Source: Nocardia sp. NBC_01503
Lineage (GTDB): Bacteria; Actinomycetota; Actinomycetes; Mycobacteriales; Mycobacteriaceae
DNA length: 64,000 nt
Reading direction: 5' to 3'
Assembly (NCBI RefSeq): GCF_036327755.1
Contig: NZ_CP109596.1
Location: 5,270,001 to 5,334,000, forward strand
Of this stretch, positions 44,082 through 52,364 are shown piece after piece. Under the pieces are notes generated by a model. The model saw nothing but the letters and a program-made list of their open reading frames with translations, made no database searches and was not told the origin of the DNA. Positions within the stretch are counted from its first letter, which is position 1; each line of letters starts with the position of its first letter. The position numbers and the translations under genes were made by a program.

Positions 44082-44157
44082 ACCTCGAGTCTTGCACTAC
44101 CGCCTGTCGAATGCACACGCCGGTTGCCTCCCGCGAGCGGCCTGGCATCATGGATGG

Positions 44158-44391
44158 GTGAGCGCAGACACCCTGGTACGTCCGGAAACGACCACCGACG
44201 AGTCGACCGACAGCGACATCCCCAAGGTCTTCCACTATGTGAAGAAGAACAAGATCGCCGAAAGCGCCGTCATGGGCACCTTCGTGCAGGCCCTGTGCGG
44301 CGAGGTCTTCCCCGTCACCCGCTCTCCCAAGCCCGGCTCCCCGGTCTGCGAGGAGTGCAAGCGGGTGTACGAGATGATGAAGAAGGAATGA
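44158..44391 (+). CDS. DUF3039 domain-containing protein
   Basis: 77 aa from GTG 44158. It contains DIPKVFHYVKKNKIAESAVM, then LCGEVFPVTRSPKPGSPVC and CEECKRVYEMM. The cysteines (CGEVF, VCEEC) and histidine suggest a small zinc-binding fold. It is conserved in the sigA-sigB region of actinobacteria. Function unknown. It is separated from divergent DUF3099 by 76 nt. Confidence 0.92.
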   Translation: MSADTLVRPETTTDESTDSDIPKVFHYVKKNKIAESAVMGTFVQALCGEVFPVTRSPKPGSPVCEECKRVYEMMKKE

Positions 44392-44441
44392 GCTAGGACC
44401 TGGAGTCCGCCGGTTTCCGAGCCGAAACCGGCCCGAACGGA

Positions 44442-44708
44442 TTACCGTTCGGGCCGGAAGCTGGAGGGTTCGGCGAAGATGGCATGGTTGAGAAGCGTTG
44501 CGGTGAAACGTAATTCGTCATTGTCGAGATAGCCCTTCGCCTTGGCGATCACCGCGGCCACGCCGCCGTAATCCACGACGTAGCGCTTGGCCTGTTCGAT
44601 CGGCGGGTGCTCCCACAGGTGTGCGGGGTTGCCGTCGAACCAGCCCATATAGCGCTGGTAGATGGCCTTGACGTTATGGCTGACCGTCGCGCGGCCTCGA
44701 CCCTGCAT
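44442..44708 (-). pseudogene. Alkylsulfatase (BDS1/SdsA1 type), dimerisation-domain fragment
   Basis: The minus strand reads ATVSHNVKAIYQRYMGWFDG, then NPAHLWEHPPIEQAKRYVVD and LLNHAIFAEP. This is the alpha-helical dimerisation domain that follows the metallo-beta-lactamase part in alkyl/aryl-sulfatases. Only about 85 codons remain and a short unrelated tail precedes the stop. The catalytic front half of such an enzyme lies at 49.7-50.7 kb in the opposite orientation. The two pieces line up if the intervening segment is inverted. Confidence 0.75.
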
Positions 44709-44819
44709 ACATGGCGACGTTGGATCGACCGGAACAATTCCGCGATCATGGCGGTCCTGTTCCTGTTCCTGGTCCTGGGCACTCGATCGCTGGGTGCGGC
44801 GATCAGCGGTCTCAGCTAG
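44697..44819 (+). pseudogene. C-terminal remnant of a GAP-family (LysE/Sap-like) membrane protein
   Basis: The plus strand reads TLHTWRRWIDRNNSAIMAVL, then FLFLVLGTRSLGAAISGLS and TAG. The WxxRNNxAIMAVLxLxLG pattern is the last helix of GAP family transporters (sulfolipid-1-addressing type). No start or earlier helices are present. It begins at the same point where the alkylsulfatase fragment begins on the other strand, marking a breakpoint near 44.70 kb. Confidence 0.6.
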
Positions 44820-45816
44820 CCGGGAACCGCCCGTCCGGCGGTGTCACGGTGAGCGCGATTCTGCCGAACACCTCGCCCGCGTCCATTCTGCGGTGGGCCA
44901 GAACCGCCTGCTCCAAGGGAAGCTCTTCGTGCACAACGGCTTTCAGCTCGCCACGACCGGCGGCGGTGAACAGTTCGGCGGTTGCGGCGCGTCGCTCGAG
45001 TGCGGGTACGGTGTCGGCGCTGAAGGTCGCGAACGACATCGACTTCCGGAACGCCGCGACCATCTCCATACCGAAGTCCGCCGGTGGTGTGCCTGCCATC
45101 GCGCCGACGGCCACCATCCGGCCGTTCGGCTCGAGCCTGGCGAAGAAGGAAGGTAGATCCGCGCCGGCGACGATATCGAGAATTACGTCGTAGTTCGCGG
45201 GAGCGTCCGGCGCGCCCCGGCCGAGCCGGTCCAGCACATGTGTCGCGCCCAGTCCGCGCAGGCGATCGCCACGCTCGGCCGAGGATGTCGTGACCGCCAC
45301 CGCGCCGGCGCCGCCACGGGTCGCGAGCTGTACCGCCATGACCCCGATGCCACCGGCCGCGCCGCGCACCAGCACCGACTCTCCGCGAGTGAAATGGGCG
45401 TGACGCAGGGCGAAGTGGGCCACCATCGCCGAGCTGCCGAGCGTCACCGCGGCGACGGCCGACAGGTCGGTGGGGATGGGGACGAGCGTTTCGGCCGATG
45501 CGAGGGCCAGTTCGGCATAGCCGCCGCTCTCACCGGTGAGCGCCCATACCCGGCGGCCGACCCAGGTCGGGTCGACGCCCTTGCCGACCGCGGTCACGGT
45601 GCCCGCGACCTCGCTGCCGAGGATGCGACCGGGCGTGGCGCCGTACGCGGCCAGCGCGCCGCTTCGGATCAGGACGTCGATGCCGCCGACGCCGATCGCC
45701 TCGGTAGTGATCAATACCTGTCCGGCGTCCGGATGCGGGTCGGGGAGGTCGGCGACCGCGAGTACCTCGGGACCTCCGAATGCCTGGACCATCACTGCTT
45801 TCACCGGTATCTCCAT
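44812..45816 (-). CDS. Zinc-independent medium-chain (quinone oxidoreductase-like) dehydrogenase
   Basis: About 334 aa. The N-terminus AVMVQAFGGPEVLAVADLPD and the NADPH-binding motif RGAAGGIGVMAVQLATRGG identify the QOR/CurA-like MDR group. No structural zinc cysteines are present. It likely reduces quinones or enones using NADPH. ATG 45816 has GAGAAGA upstream. It is divergent from a TetR gene with an operator-like dyad between (45851-45870). Its stop overlaps the GAP remnant. Confidence 0.9.
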   Translation of the reverse strand: MEIPVKAVMVQAFGGPEVLAVADLPDPHPDAGQVLITTEAIGVGGIDVLIRSGALAAYGATPGRILGSEVAGTVTAVGKGVDPTWVGRRVWALTGESGGYAELALASAETLVPIPTDLSAVAAVTLGSSAMVAHFALRHAHFTRGESVLVRGAAGGIGVMAVQLATRGGAGAVAVTTSSAERGDRLRGLGATHVLDRLGRGAPDAPANYDVILDIVAGADLPSFFARLEPNGRMVAVGAMAGTPPADFGMEMVAAFRKSMSFATFSADTVPALERRAATAELFTAAGRGELKAVVHEELPLEQAVLAHRRMDAGEVFGRIALTVTPPDGRFPAS

Positions 45817-45850
45817 ATTCTTCTCGATCGGAACCAATCAGGCGGACCGT

Positions 45851-45870
45851 AACGGACGCCCCCGTCCGTT
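45851..45870. promoter_or_regulatory. TetR operator between the dehydrogenase and TetR genes
   Basis: A perfect dyad AACGGACG-CCCC-CGTCCGTT lies 34 nt upstream of the dehydrogenase start and 17 nt upstream of the TetR start. Size and position suit a TetR dimer repressing both genes. Confidence 0.6.
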
Positions 45871-45887
45871 TAGCTAAAGTGAGAGCG

Positions 45888-46460
45888 GTGACCGCCCATT
45901 TGCCTCACACATTGCGCTCGGACGCGCGTGACAATCGCGAACGCATCCTCGAGGCCGCTCGCACGGTATTCGTCAGCGCCGGTTTGGATGCGCCGATGCG
46001 GGAGATCGCCCGGCGAGCCGAGGTCGGGCCCGCGACCCTCTACCGCCATTTCCCGACCAAGGAGTTGCTGGTCGCGGCGGCATTCACCGAGCAGATGCTG
46101 GCCTGCCGGTCACTCGTGGACGACGGCCTGGCCGATCCCGATCCCTGGCACGGCTTCTGCCTCACGATCGAGAAGCTCTGCGAGCTCCTGGCACATGACC
46201 ACGGCTTCACCGCGGCCTTGATGTCCACCTACCCTCACGCGCTGGATTTCGCCGCGATCCGTGCCTCCTCGCTGACCGGCGCCGCCGAACTGATCCGCCG
46301 CGCCAAAGACACCGGGCAGCTGCGCCCCGACGTAACGCTCGACGACCTCATCCTCATGATCATGGCCAACAGCGGCATCCGGGGGAGCACGCCGACAGCC
46401 CGCCTCGCGGCATCCCGGCGCTTCGCCGCACTCATGATCCGAGCGTTCCGGGCATCCTGA
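45888..46460 (+). CDS. TetR/AcrR family transcriptional regulator
   Basis: About 190 aa from GTG 45888 (GTG 45879 also possible). The N-terminal HTH is clear: ARDNRERILEAARTVFVSAG and EIARRAEVGPATLYRHFPTK. The ligand domain is the TetR_C type often found beside oxidoreductases. It is expected to repress the divergent dehydrogenase until an inducer binds. Confidence 0.92.
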   Translation: MTAHLPHTLRSDARDNRERILEAARTVFVSAGLDAPMREIARRAEVGPATLYRHFPTKELLVAAAFTEQMLACRSLVDDGLADPDPWHGFCLTIEKLCELLAHDHGFTAALMSTYPHALDFAAIRASSLTGAAELIRRAKDTGQLRPDVTLDDLILMIMANSGIRGSTPTARLAASRRFAALMIRAFRAS

Positions 46461-46588
46461 ATTGCTCCGGGACAGTGAAGGCTTGGGTCCTGCCGGGGTG
46501 GGACCTATGGCTCTGCTGTCCGTCGCCGGTGTGCACCACGCTGAACCGATAACGCAAGCGGCAGTGAATGGCGGAGAGGTGAGCGGCC

Positions 46589-46855
46589 ATGATGTGGAAC
46601 GACGGTTACGGCTGGGGCTGGGGCGGTTGGGTCCTGATGGGCGGGATGATGGTGCTGTTCTGGGGCCTGGTTCTCGTGGTCGGATTCGCGGCCGTGCACT
46701 ATCTGCGCACGGCGAACAGTGGCCGGTCCGAATCGGTCGGCGGGTCCGGGGTGGAGCGGGCCGAGGTCGTGCTCGCGGAGCGGTTGGCGCGGGGTGCGAT
46801 CGATGAGGACCAGTACCGCAAGCTGCTCGCGGTCCTGCGCGAGACCCGGTCATGA
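46589..46855 (+). CDS. SHOCT domain membrane protein
   Basis: 88 aa. One membrane helix (LMGGMMVLFWGLVLVVGFAA) follows a Trp/Gly-rich N-terminus (NDGYGWGWGGW). The C-terminal SHOCT motif is AERLARGAIDEDQYRKLLAV. GGAGAGGTGAG lies upstream of the ATG. It overlaps the cupredoxin gene (ATGA), so the products probably work together at the membrane. SHOCT proteins are often linked with copper or stress loci. Confidence 0.85.
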   Translation: MMWNDGYGWGWGGWVLMGGMMVLFWGLVLVVGFAAVHYLRTANSGRSESVGGSGVERAEVVLAERLARGAIDEDQYRKLLAVLRETRS

Positions 46856-47451
46856 CGATGCGTCGAAAATGGCTGCGGCCGTTGCTGATTGCCGCGCTGG
46901 CCGTTGTACTCGGGGTCGGGACGACCCTTGCTTTCGCTGCGACCGGGACCTGGCACGGCACGCATCGGTGTACCCCGTCCGTATTGTCCGGCCGGGTCGT
47001 CGAGGTGACGGTGACCGATATGGGTGCGGGGATGATGGCGTCGGGGATGATGGATGGCCGACATCGGCCGTCGGACAGCGAAAAACGTTGGTGGGGAACC
47101 GATCCGATGCGAATGTTCGTCGAACCGGGCACGATCGCAGCCGGTGAGGTGTCGCTGAAGGTGCGCAATACGGGCAGGCTGACGCATGAAGTAGTGGTGC
47201 TCCCGCTGGTTGCGGGACAGCTCTCCGGCGCCCGGAGTATCGGTCCTGACGGTCGCGTCGATGAGGTCGGCAGCCTCGGCGAAGCATCCAAAACGTGCGG
47301 TTCCGGTACCGGTGACGGAATCGCGCCGGGCGCGGTCTCGTGGACGACGCTGACGCTGCCACCGGGCCGCTACGAACTGGTGTGCAATCTGCCCGGTCAC
47401 TACGGCGATGGTGCCCACGTCGAGTTCGATGTCACCGGCGGCGGCGGATGA
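46852..47451 (+). CDS. Secreted cupredoxin-domain protein
   Basis: 199 aa. An N-terminal signal anchor (PLLIAALAVVLGVGTTLAF) precedes a plastocyanin-like domain. The copper ligands can be placed: His in GRLTHEVVVLPL, Cys in YELVCNLPGHYGDGAH and the following histidines. A Met-rich patch (TDMGAGMMASGMMDGRH) could add copper sites. It probably carries or buffers copper outside the membrane, paired with the SHOCT protein. Confidence 0.82.
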   Translation: MTMRRKWLRPLLIAALAVVLGVGTTLAFAATGTWHGTHRCTPSVLSGRVVEVTVTDMGAGMMASGMMDGRHRPSDSEKRWWGTDPMRMFVEPGTIAAGEVSLKVRNTGRLTHEVVVLPLVAGQLSGARSIGPDGRVDEVGSLGEASKTCGSGTGDGIAPGAVSWTTLTLPPGRYELVCNLPGHYGDGAHVEFDVTGGGG

Positions 47452-47485
47452 TCGCCGATCGACCGGCGAGCGGGGGGGTATTCGG

Positions 47486-47516
47486 TCAACGGCCCGAGAT
47501 CATCTCGGGCCGTTGA
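47486..47516 (+). terminator. Terminator after the SHOCT-cupredoxin operon
   Basis: TCAACGGCCCGAGA pairs with TCTCGGGCCGTTGA (14-bp perfect stem, 3-nt loop), followed by TCTTT. It lies 35 nt after the cupredoxin stop and is the best intrinsic terminator in the window. Confidence 0.85.
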
Positions 47517-47539
47517 TCTTTCGCCCCGGGGCGGTGGTT

Positions 47540-47740
47540 TCAGTCCTTAGCGCCGGAGAGTGATCGCTCGGGCAGCCCGGCGTGAAAGCCGTTCGCGTAG
47601 CCATCGGCGAACCCGTCGGGATACTCACCCTGCCCGGCTGGCGGAGCCGGAGCGGCGGTGTCGGATTCGTGGAGCACGGCTTGTTTGAACCCTTCCCGGA
47701 AACCATTGCGGTATCCACGCGAATAGGCGGTCGATTGCAT
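47540..47740 (-). CDS. Small glycine-periodic protein (GX3 repeats)
   Basis: 66 aa with a good GAGGAG site before the ATG. Two blocks repeat a glycine every fourth residue: GYRNGFREGF and GFADGYANGFHAG, with aromatic residues after the glycines, joined by a Pro/Ala linker. The pattern resembles the deca-GX3 helices of Yae1-type adaptor proteins. It is not membrane-spanning. No family is assigned; the neighbour downstream on the same strand is nothing recognisable before the terminator. Confidence 0.6.
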   Translation of the reverse strand: MQSTAYSRGYRNGFREGFKQAVLHESDTAAPAPPAGQGEYPDGFADGYANGFHAGLPERSLSGAKD

Positions 47741-47951
47741 TCGAGACTCCTCAGTTCGGTGTACTGCGGATCATCGACAGTGTGTCGAACGTCGACGCGG
47801 CGTCGGACCACACCAGCTCGCGGCCCGGCGGCATCCCCTGAATCGCACCTGATCTGTGCCTCGCAGATAATCAGCGTGACCGTCTCATTGTCGCATGATC
47901 CCCGCTCGTAGCGGCTGGAGTTCGGCGAGACCGAAGCCCCCGTTCGCCGGA

Positions 47952-49496
47952 TCAGTTGATCCGGCGATCCAGCCCCGTCCAGAACTCTTCGCGAAGTTTG
48001 AACTTCTGGATCTTGCCGGTGGCGGTGCGCACCAGTTCGCCGCGGAACTCGACCCGCTTCGGGCATTTGTAACCGGCCAGGCGGGTGCGGCAGTGCGCGA
48101 TGAGCGCCGCTTCGTCGACCGGGTCCGCACTGTCGTCGAGCACGACCAGAGCTGTCACGAGTTCACCCCATTTCTCGTCGGGGATACCGATGACGGCGAC
48201 TTCCCGGACCGCCGGATGCGACATGAGCGCGTCCTCGACCTCGATCGAGGTGACGTTCTCGCCGCCGGTGATGATGACATCCTTCTTGCGGTCGGAGATC
48301 GTGAGGTAGCCGTCCTCGACGGTGCCGCCGTCGCCGGTGTGAAACCAGCCGTCCGCCAGGGCGTTCTCCGTTGCCTCGGGGTTGTCCAGGTACGACGAGA
48401 GGATGTGGTTGGAGCGGGCGAGCACCTCACCGCTGTCGTCGACCTCGATCCGTACACCGATGGCCGGGGCGCCCGCGCGCCCGAGTAGCCGGGCCTGCTC
48501 GGGCACCGGCAGGTCATCCCATTCCGCGCGCATGCGCGACATCGTGAGCAGGGGAGAGGTCTCGGTGAGCCCGTAGATCTGGATGAACTCCCAGCCCAGC
48601 GCTTCCCGGATCAATTCGATGGTGCGGGTCGGCGGCGGAGCGCCGGCGACGATGATGCGCACCCGGTCGCGTCCCGGAATCTCGCCGTCCCAGGATTTGG
48701 CCGCGTCCAGGATCGCGGTGACCACGGCGGGCGCCGCGCACAGGTAGGTGACGCCGTGCTGCTGGACGCGGCGCAGGATCTCCGCGCCGTCGACCTTGCG
48801 CAGGACGATGCTCTTGGCGCCGATCGCCGTGGTGATGAAGGGGTTTCCCCAGCCGTTCGCATGGAAGGTGGGCAGCGTATGCAGGTACACGTCGCGGTCG
48901 GTGACGGTGGCCTGCCACCCGAACACCACCGCGTTGATCCAGTTGTTGCGGTGCGTCAGCTGCACGCCCTTGGGCCGGGCGGTGGTTCCGGAGGTGTAGT
49001 TGATCGTCGCGGTCGCGTTCTCCTTCGTCGCCGCTTCCGCGACCCACGGCTCCGGCTCGGTGTTCGCTCCCCAGATCAGGTCATCGTCCCGGCCCAGGAC
49101 GAAGGTCCGTCGGCATGGCACCTCGTCGACGAGATGCTCGAGTTCGGGGTCGACCAGCAGGACCTCGGCGCCCGAATGCTCGACGATGTACCGGATCTCG
49201 GCCACGCTGAGCCGGAAGTTGATCGGCACCAGCACCCGGCCCCACCCCGCGACGCCGTAGAACGAGACCAGGAATCTGGCGGCGTTGTGCGAGACGATGG
49301 CGACCCGCCCGCCGACGGGTACGCCCAGCTCATCGAGGGTCGCGGCCTGACGGCGAGCGAGGTTCCCGAGCTCGGCGAAGGTGATCTCGCCCCAGGAATG
49401 CGCCGGCTGATTCGGCTCATCGACGATGGCGACCCGATCGGGGTAGACGGTCGTGGCGCGGTCGAGGAAGTCGTTGATGGTCAGCGGGATGAACAT
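47952..49496 (-). CDS. AMP-forming acyl-CoA synthetase (FadD-like)
   Basis: 514 aa. The P-loop-like motif INYTSGTTARPKG, the A5 motif QIYGLTETSPLL, GWFHTGDGG, the hinge and SDRKKDVIITGGENV, and the C-terminal catalytic lysine in TATGKIQKFKL are all present. It activates a carboxylic acid, probably a medium or long chain fatty acid, with ATP and CoA. GGAGA is very close to the ATG. It is the single gene between the GX3 protein and the alkylsulfatase fragment, and could act on acids from alcohols released by sulfatases. Confidence 0.92.
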   Translation of the reverse strand: MFIPLTINDFLDRATTVYPDRVAIVDEPNQPAHSWGEITFAELGNLARRQAATLDELGVPVGGRVAIVSHNAARFLVSFYGVAGWGRVLVPINFRLSVAEIRYIVEHSGAEVLLVDPELEHLVDEVPCRRTFVLGRDDDLIWGANTEPEPWVAEAATKENATATINYTSGTTARPKGVQLTHRNNWINAVVFGWQATVTDRDVYLHTLPTFHANGWGNPFITTAIGAKSIVLRKVDGAEILRRVQQHGVTYLCAAPAVVTAILDAAKSWDGEIPGRDRVRIIVAGAPPPTRTIELIREALGWEFIQIYGLTETSPLLTMSRMRAEWDDLPVPEQARLLGRAGAPAIGVRIEVDDSGEVLARSNHILSSYLDNPEATENALADGWFHTGDGGTVEDGYLTISDRKKDVIITGGENVTSIEVEDALMSHPAVREVAVIGIPDEKWGELVTALVVLDDSADPVDEAALIAHCRTRLAGYKCPKRVEFRGELVRTATGKIQKFKLREEFWTGLDRRIN

Positions 49497-49708
49497 GCAT
49501 TCTCCAAATTACAACGGCGGGAGTCTATTTCATCCTCTCATCAATTCACGGTCGGACCCTCGTGGATTGCGATCATCGCCGGTCACCGCTCGAGCCGGGG
49601 CGGTAGTCCTGCGACGAGGCTCGAGCTACGACCCGCACGACAGCCGAAGCTATAGTTCACCCGTTTCGGGTGAACCCCTCCCTAGTGGTGCGGTCACACA
49701 CTCATGTA

Positions 49709-50677
49709 ATGGCTGCGACCCCGAAACCGGCATCCGAGCCCATCGTCCGCCAGCACAAGGCGCTGCTCGGCCAGTTGCCGTTCGCCGACACCCAGGATTT
49801 CGACGACGCCACGCGTGGGCTGGTCGCCCGGCGTGAACCCAATGCGGTGACCGACGCGGACGGGACGGTGTTGTGGGACAACGACACCTACGCCTTCCTC
49901 GACGGCGAGGCCCCCGACACCGTCAATCCGAGCCTGTGGCGACAGTCGCGACTGGCGGCGATCGACGGCTTGTTCGAGGTGGTGCCGGGCATTTACCAGG
50001 TGCGCGGACTGGACCTGTCGAACACCTCGTTCATCGAAGGCGATGCGGGCGTCGTCGTGGTCGACACCCTGCTCTCGGCCGAAACCGGCGCGGCGGCACT
50101 CGAGCTGTACCGGCGGCATCGCGGCGATCGCCCGGTCAAGGCGATCATCTACACCCATTCGCACGCCGACCACTTCGGCGGCGTGAAGGGTTTCGTCTCC
50201 CAGCGGGAGGTGGACGACGGCGCGGTGCGGATCTTCGCGCCCGAAGGATTCATCGAACACTCGGTATCGGAGAACGTCTACGCCGGTACGGCGATGAACC
50301 GGCGCGCGGCGTACATGTACGGCGCGGCGCTCGCGCGTGGTCCGCAGGGGCAGGTGGGTGCGGGATTGGGGCAGACGATCTCCACCGGCACGGTCTCACT
50401 TATCGCGCCCACCGATTTCATCACCACCACCGGCCACGAGGAGACCGTCGACGGTGTGCGGATGATCTTCCAGATGGCGCCCGACACCGAAGCGCCCTCG
50501 GAGATGCTGGTCTACTTCCCGGATCACCGGGCGCTGTGCGCGGCCGAGGACGCCACGCACACCTTCCACAATCTGCTGACCCTGCGCGGTGCGGTGGTGC
50601 GCGACCCGCACGGCTGGGCCGGGTACATCACCGAGACCATCGATCTGTTCGGCGGGGACGCCGAAGTGGTGTTCGCA
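49709..50677 (+). pseudogene. Alkylsulfatase (BDS1/SdsA1 type), catalytic N-terminal fragment
   Basis: It encodes the metallo-beta-lactamase half of an alkyl/aryl-sulfatase: DTVNPSLWRQSRLAAIDGLF, EVVPGIYQVRGLDLSN, the zinc motif YTHSHADHFGGVKGF, and RMIFQMAPDTEAPSEMLVYF. It runs to DLFGGDAEVVFA, after which the family continues SHHWPTWG; here it switches to a LuxR-type sequence. The dimerisation and SCP2-like domains are missing, so the product should be inactive or unstable. Part of the missing domain is at 44.4-44.7 kb on the other strand. Confidence 0.8.
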
Positions 50678-51044
50678 GCCGTCGACACCGAGCTGGCCCT
50701 GGCCGCGGGCACGCTCACCGGCACCGAGGGCAGCGAAATACCCACGGCCACAGGACAATCGGATTTTGATTGCTACCTCGCCGTCGAATCCGCCACCGCG
50801 CGACTGGCATACGGTGACGTAGCCGAGGCCGAACGCCGATTGCGGACCGCGATCGCGTCTCACCGACACCGAACTCAAGGTGTTGCGGCAGCTGCCTTCC
50901 GCGCGCACCACGCAGCAGATCGCAGACGACCTGGGAGTCTCGATCAATACGGTCAAAACACATCTGCGCGGTATCTACGCCAAACTCGGCACCAACTCAC
51001 GCGTGAAAGTCATGGCCGCGGCCCGCCGCAGCGGCCTGCTGTGA
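50678..51044 (+). pseudogene. LuxR-family regulator C-terminal remnant, frameshifted
   Basis: After the alkylsulfatase break the same frame reads ESATARLAYGDVAEAERRLR, like the helical repeats of large LuxR (LAL) regulators. At about 50857 the frame shifts and gives LTDTELKVLRQLPSARTTQQ, IADDLGVSINTVKTHLRGIY and AKLG, a complete LuxR HTH, ending in TGA 51042-51044. The direct join of the repeats to the HTH also suggests an internal deletion. The regulator's front is not in the window. Confidence 0.7.
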
Positions 51045-51177
51045 AATCACCGCCGAATTCACCCGCACCGGATGAAGCCGCCGCCCGCGTGGGCGCGCAC
51101 ACTTCGACGAAAGCCGAATCCGGGCCGCCCGCCGGTGCCCGAACCGCACCGTGTCAGGAAAGCGAGGTCGGTGACCG

Positions 51178-51384
51178 ATGTCGACGAGATACCAATTCGT
51201 AGTCGACGGCGAACTGTCCGACCGCGCCCTGGCGGCATTTCCCGAGCTGTCCTGGACACCCCCGTCCCACGGCACGACGACCCTGTTCGGCGCGGTCACC
51301 GACCCCACCGCGATGCGGGGCATCCTCGCGCGCCTGGACAACCTCGGACTCACTCTCCTGGAGATGCGGCAACTACCCGATTGA
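51178..51384 (+). CDS. Small conserved hypothetical protein
   Basis: 68 aa. It reads MSTRYQFVVDGELSDRALA, then FGAVTDPTAMRGILARLDNL and GLTLLEMRQLPD, an alpha-beta sandwich-like mini-domain seen in actinobacterial hypotheticals. It is 10 nt upstream of the DUF389 gene, whose ribosome site overlaps its stop region, so the two are co-transcribed. GAGG lies upstream of the ATG. Confidence 0.7.
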   Translation: MSTRYQFVVDGELSDRALAAFPELSWTPPSHGTTTLFGAVTDPTAMRGILARLDNLGLTLLEMRQLPD

Positions 51385-51394
51385 GGAGTGCGCC

Positions 51395-52363
51395 ATGGAC
51401 CTGCTGGCACCGCGCAGCCAACGCCGAACCCTCGACGAATTGCGCGACCGGCTCGATTTCACCGTCGGGGACACCCGCGCGAAGCGGTCGGCGTTCTGGA
51501 TCATGCTCACGCTCTCGAGCATCATCGCGATCTCCGGTGTTATCGGCGATTCCACCGCCACGGTGATCGGCGCGATGATCGTGGCGCCGCTGTCCGTCCC
51601 GATCCTGGGGGTCGCCCTCGGAATCGCCACCGGCAGAGCGGCTCTGGTCGGCCGGAGCCTGCTGCTCGTCGCTGCGGGGGTCGTGCTCGTGATCGCGGTC
51701 GGGTTCCTGTTCGCGCAGCTGCTGCCCAATCCGACGAATGTGCTGTCCAACTCCCAGGTCGTCGGCCGTACCTCCCCGAAGCTGATGGATCTCACCGCCG
51801 CGCTGGCCACCGGTCTCGTCGGCGTGATCGCGATGATCCGGCGCGATGTCGGTGACGTGCTGCCGGGCGTGGCCATCGCGATCTCGTTGGTGCCGCCGCT
51901 TGCCGTGGTGGGGGTGTGCCTCGGTTCGCAGGCTCCGGCCTTGGCGTTGGGTGCGTTCGTGCTCTTCGCCTCCAACGTGATCGCCATGATCATCACCGCC
52001 ACCGTCGTACTCGTCGTGACCGGATACGCCCGGGAGGCGGGCATGGCCGGGGCCCACCGGGGCCGGGCCTACACGGTGCTGGCCGCGGCGCTGGTCCTGG
52101 TGGCCGCGCCGATGGTGGTGAATTCGCTCTCCTCGCTGTGGGCCGACCGGATCGCGAACGCCACCCGTACCTGGCTGACCGATGTACCCGGAGCTCAGGT
52201 CACCGAGGTAACCCTGCACAGCGATACCGCGACGGTGCGCGTGCTCGCGCCGGCCGATCTGCCGCCTATCGAGGAATTGCAGCGCAGGGTCGACGACATC
52301 GTGCCGTGGAATCCGCGCGTGGTCATCGTGCACACCGTCGGCAGCAGTACCGAAACCCGTTGA
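51395..52363 (+). CDS. DUF389 domain-containing membrane protein
   Basis: 322 aa. Seven or so membrane helices with the family motif DSTATVIGAMIVAPLSVPIL, then GVAIAISLVPPLAVVG and FVLFASNVIAMI. The soluble C-terminus reads IEELQRRVDDIVPW. GAGGAG precedes the ATG. DUF389 proteins are of unknown function, sometimes proposed as channels or transporters. Convergent with the TetR gene, with 1 nt between stops. Confidence 0.92.
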   Translation: MDLLAPRSQRRTLDELRDRLDFTVGDTRAKRSAFWIMLTLSSIIAISGVIGDSTATVIGAMIVAPLSVPILGVALGIATGRAALVGRSLLLVAAGVVLVIAVGFLFAQLLPNPTNVLSNSQVVGRTSPKLMDLTAALATGLVGVIAMIRRDVGDVLPGVAIAISLVPPLAVVGVCLGSQAPALALGAFVLFASNVIAMIITATVVLVVTGYAREAGMAGAHRGRAYTVLAAALVLVAAPMVVNSLSSLWADRIANATRTWLTDVPGAQVTEVTLHSDTATVRVLAPADLPPIEELQRRVDDIVPWNPRVVIVHTVGSSTETR

Positions 52364-52364
52364 C

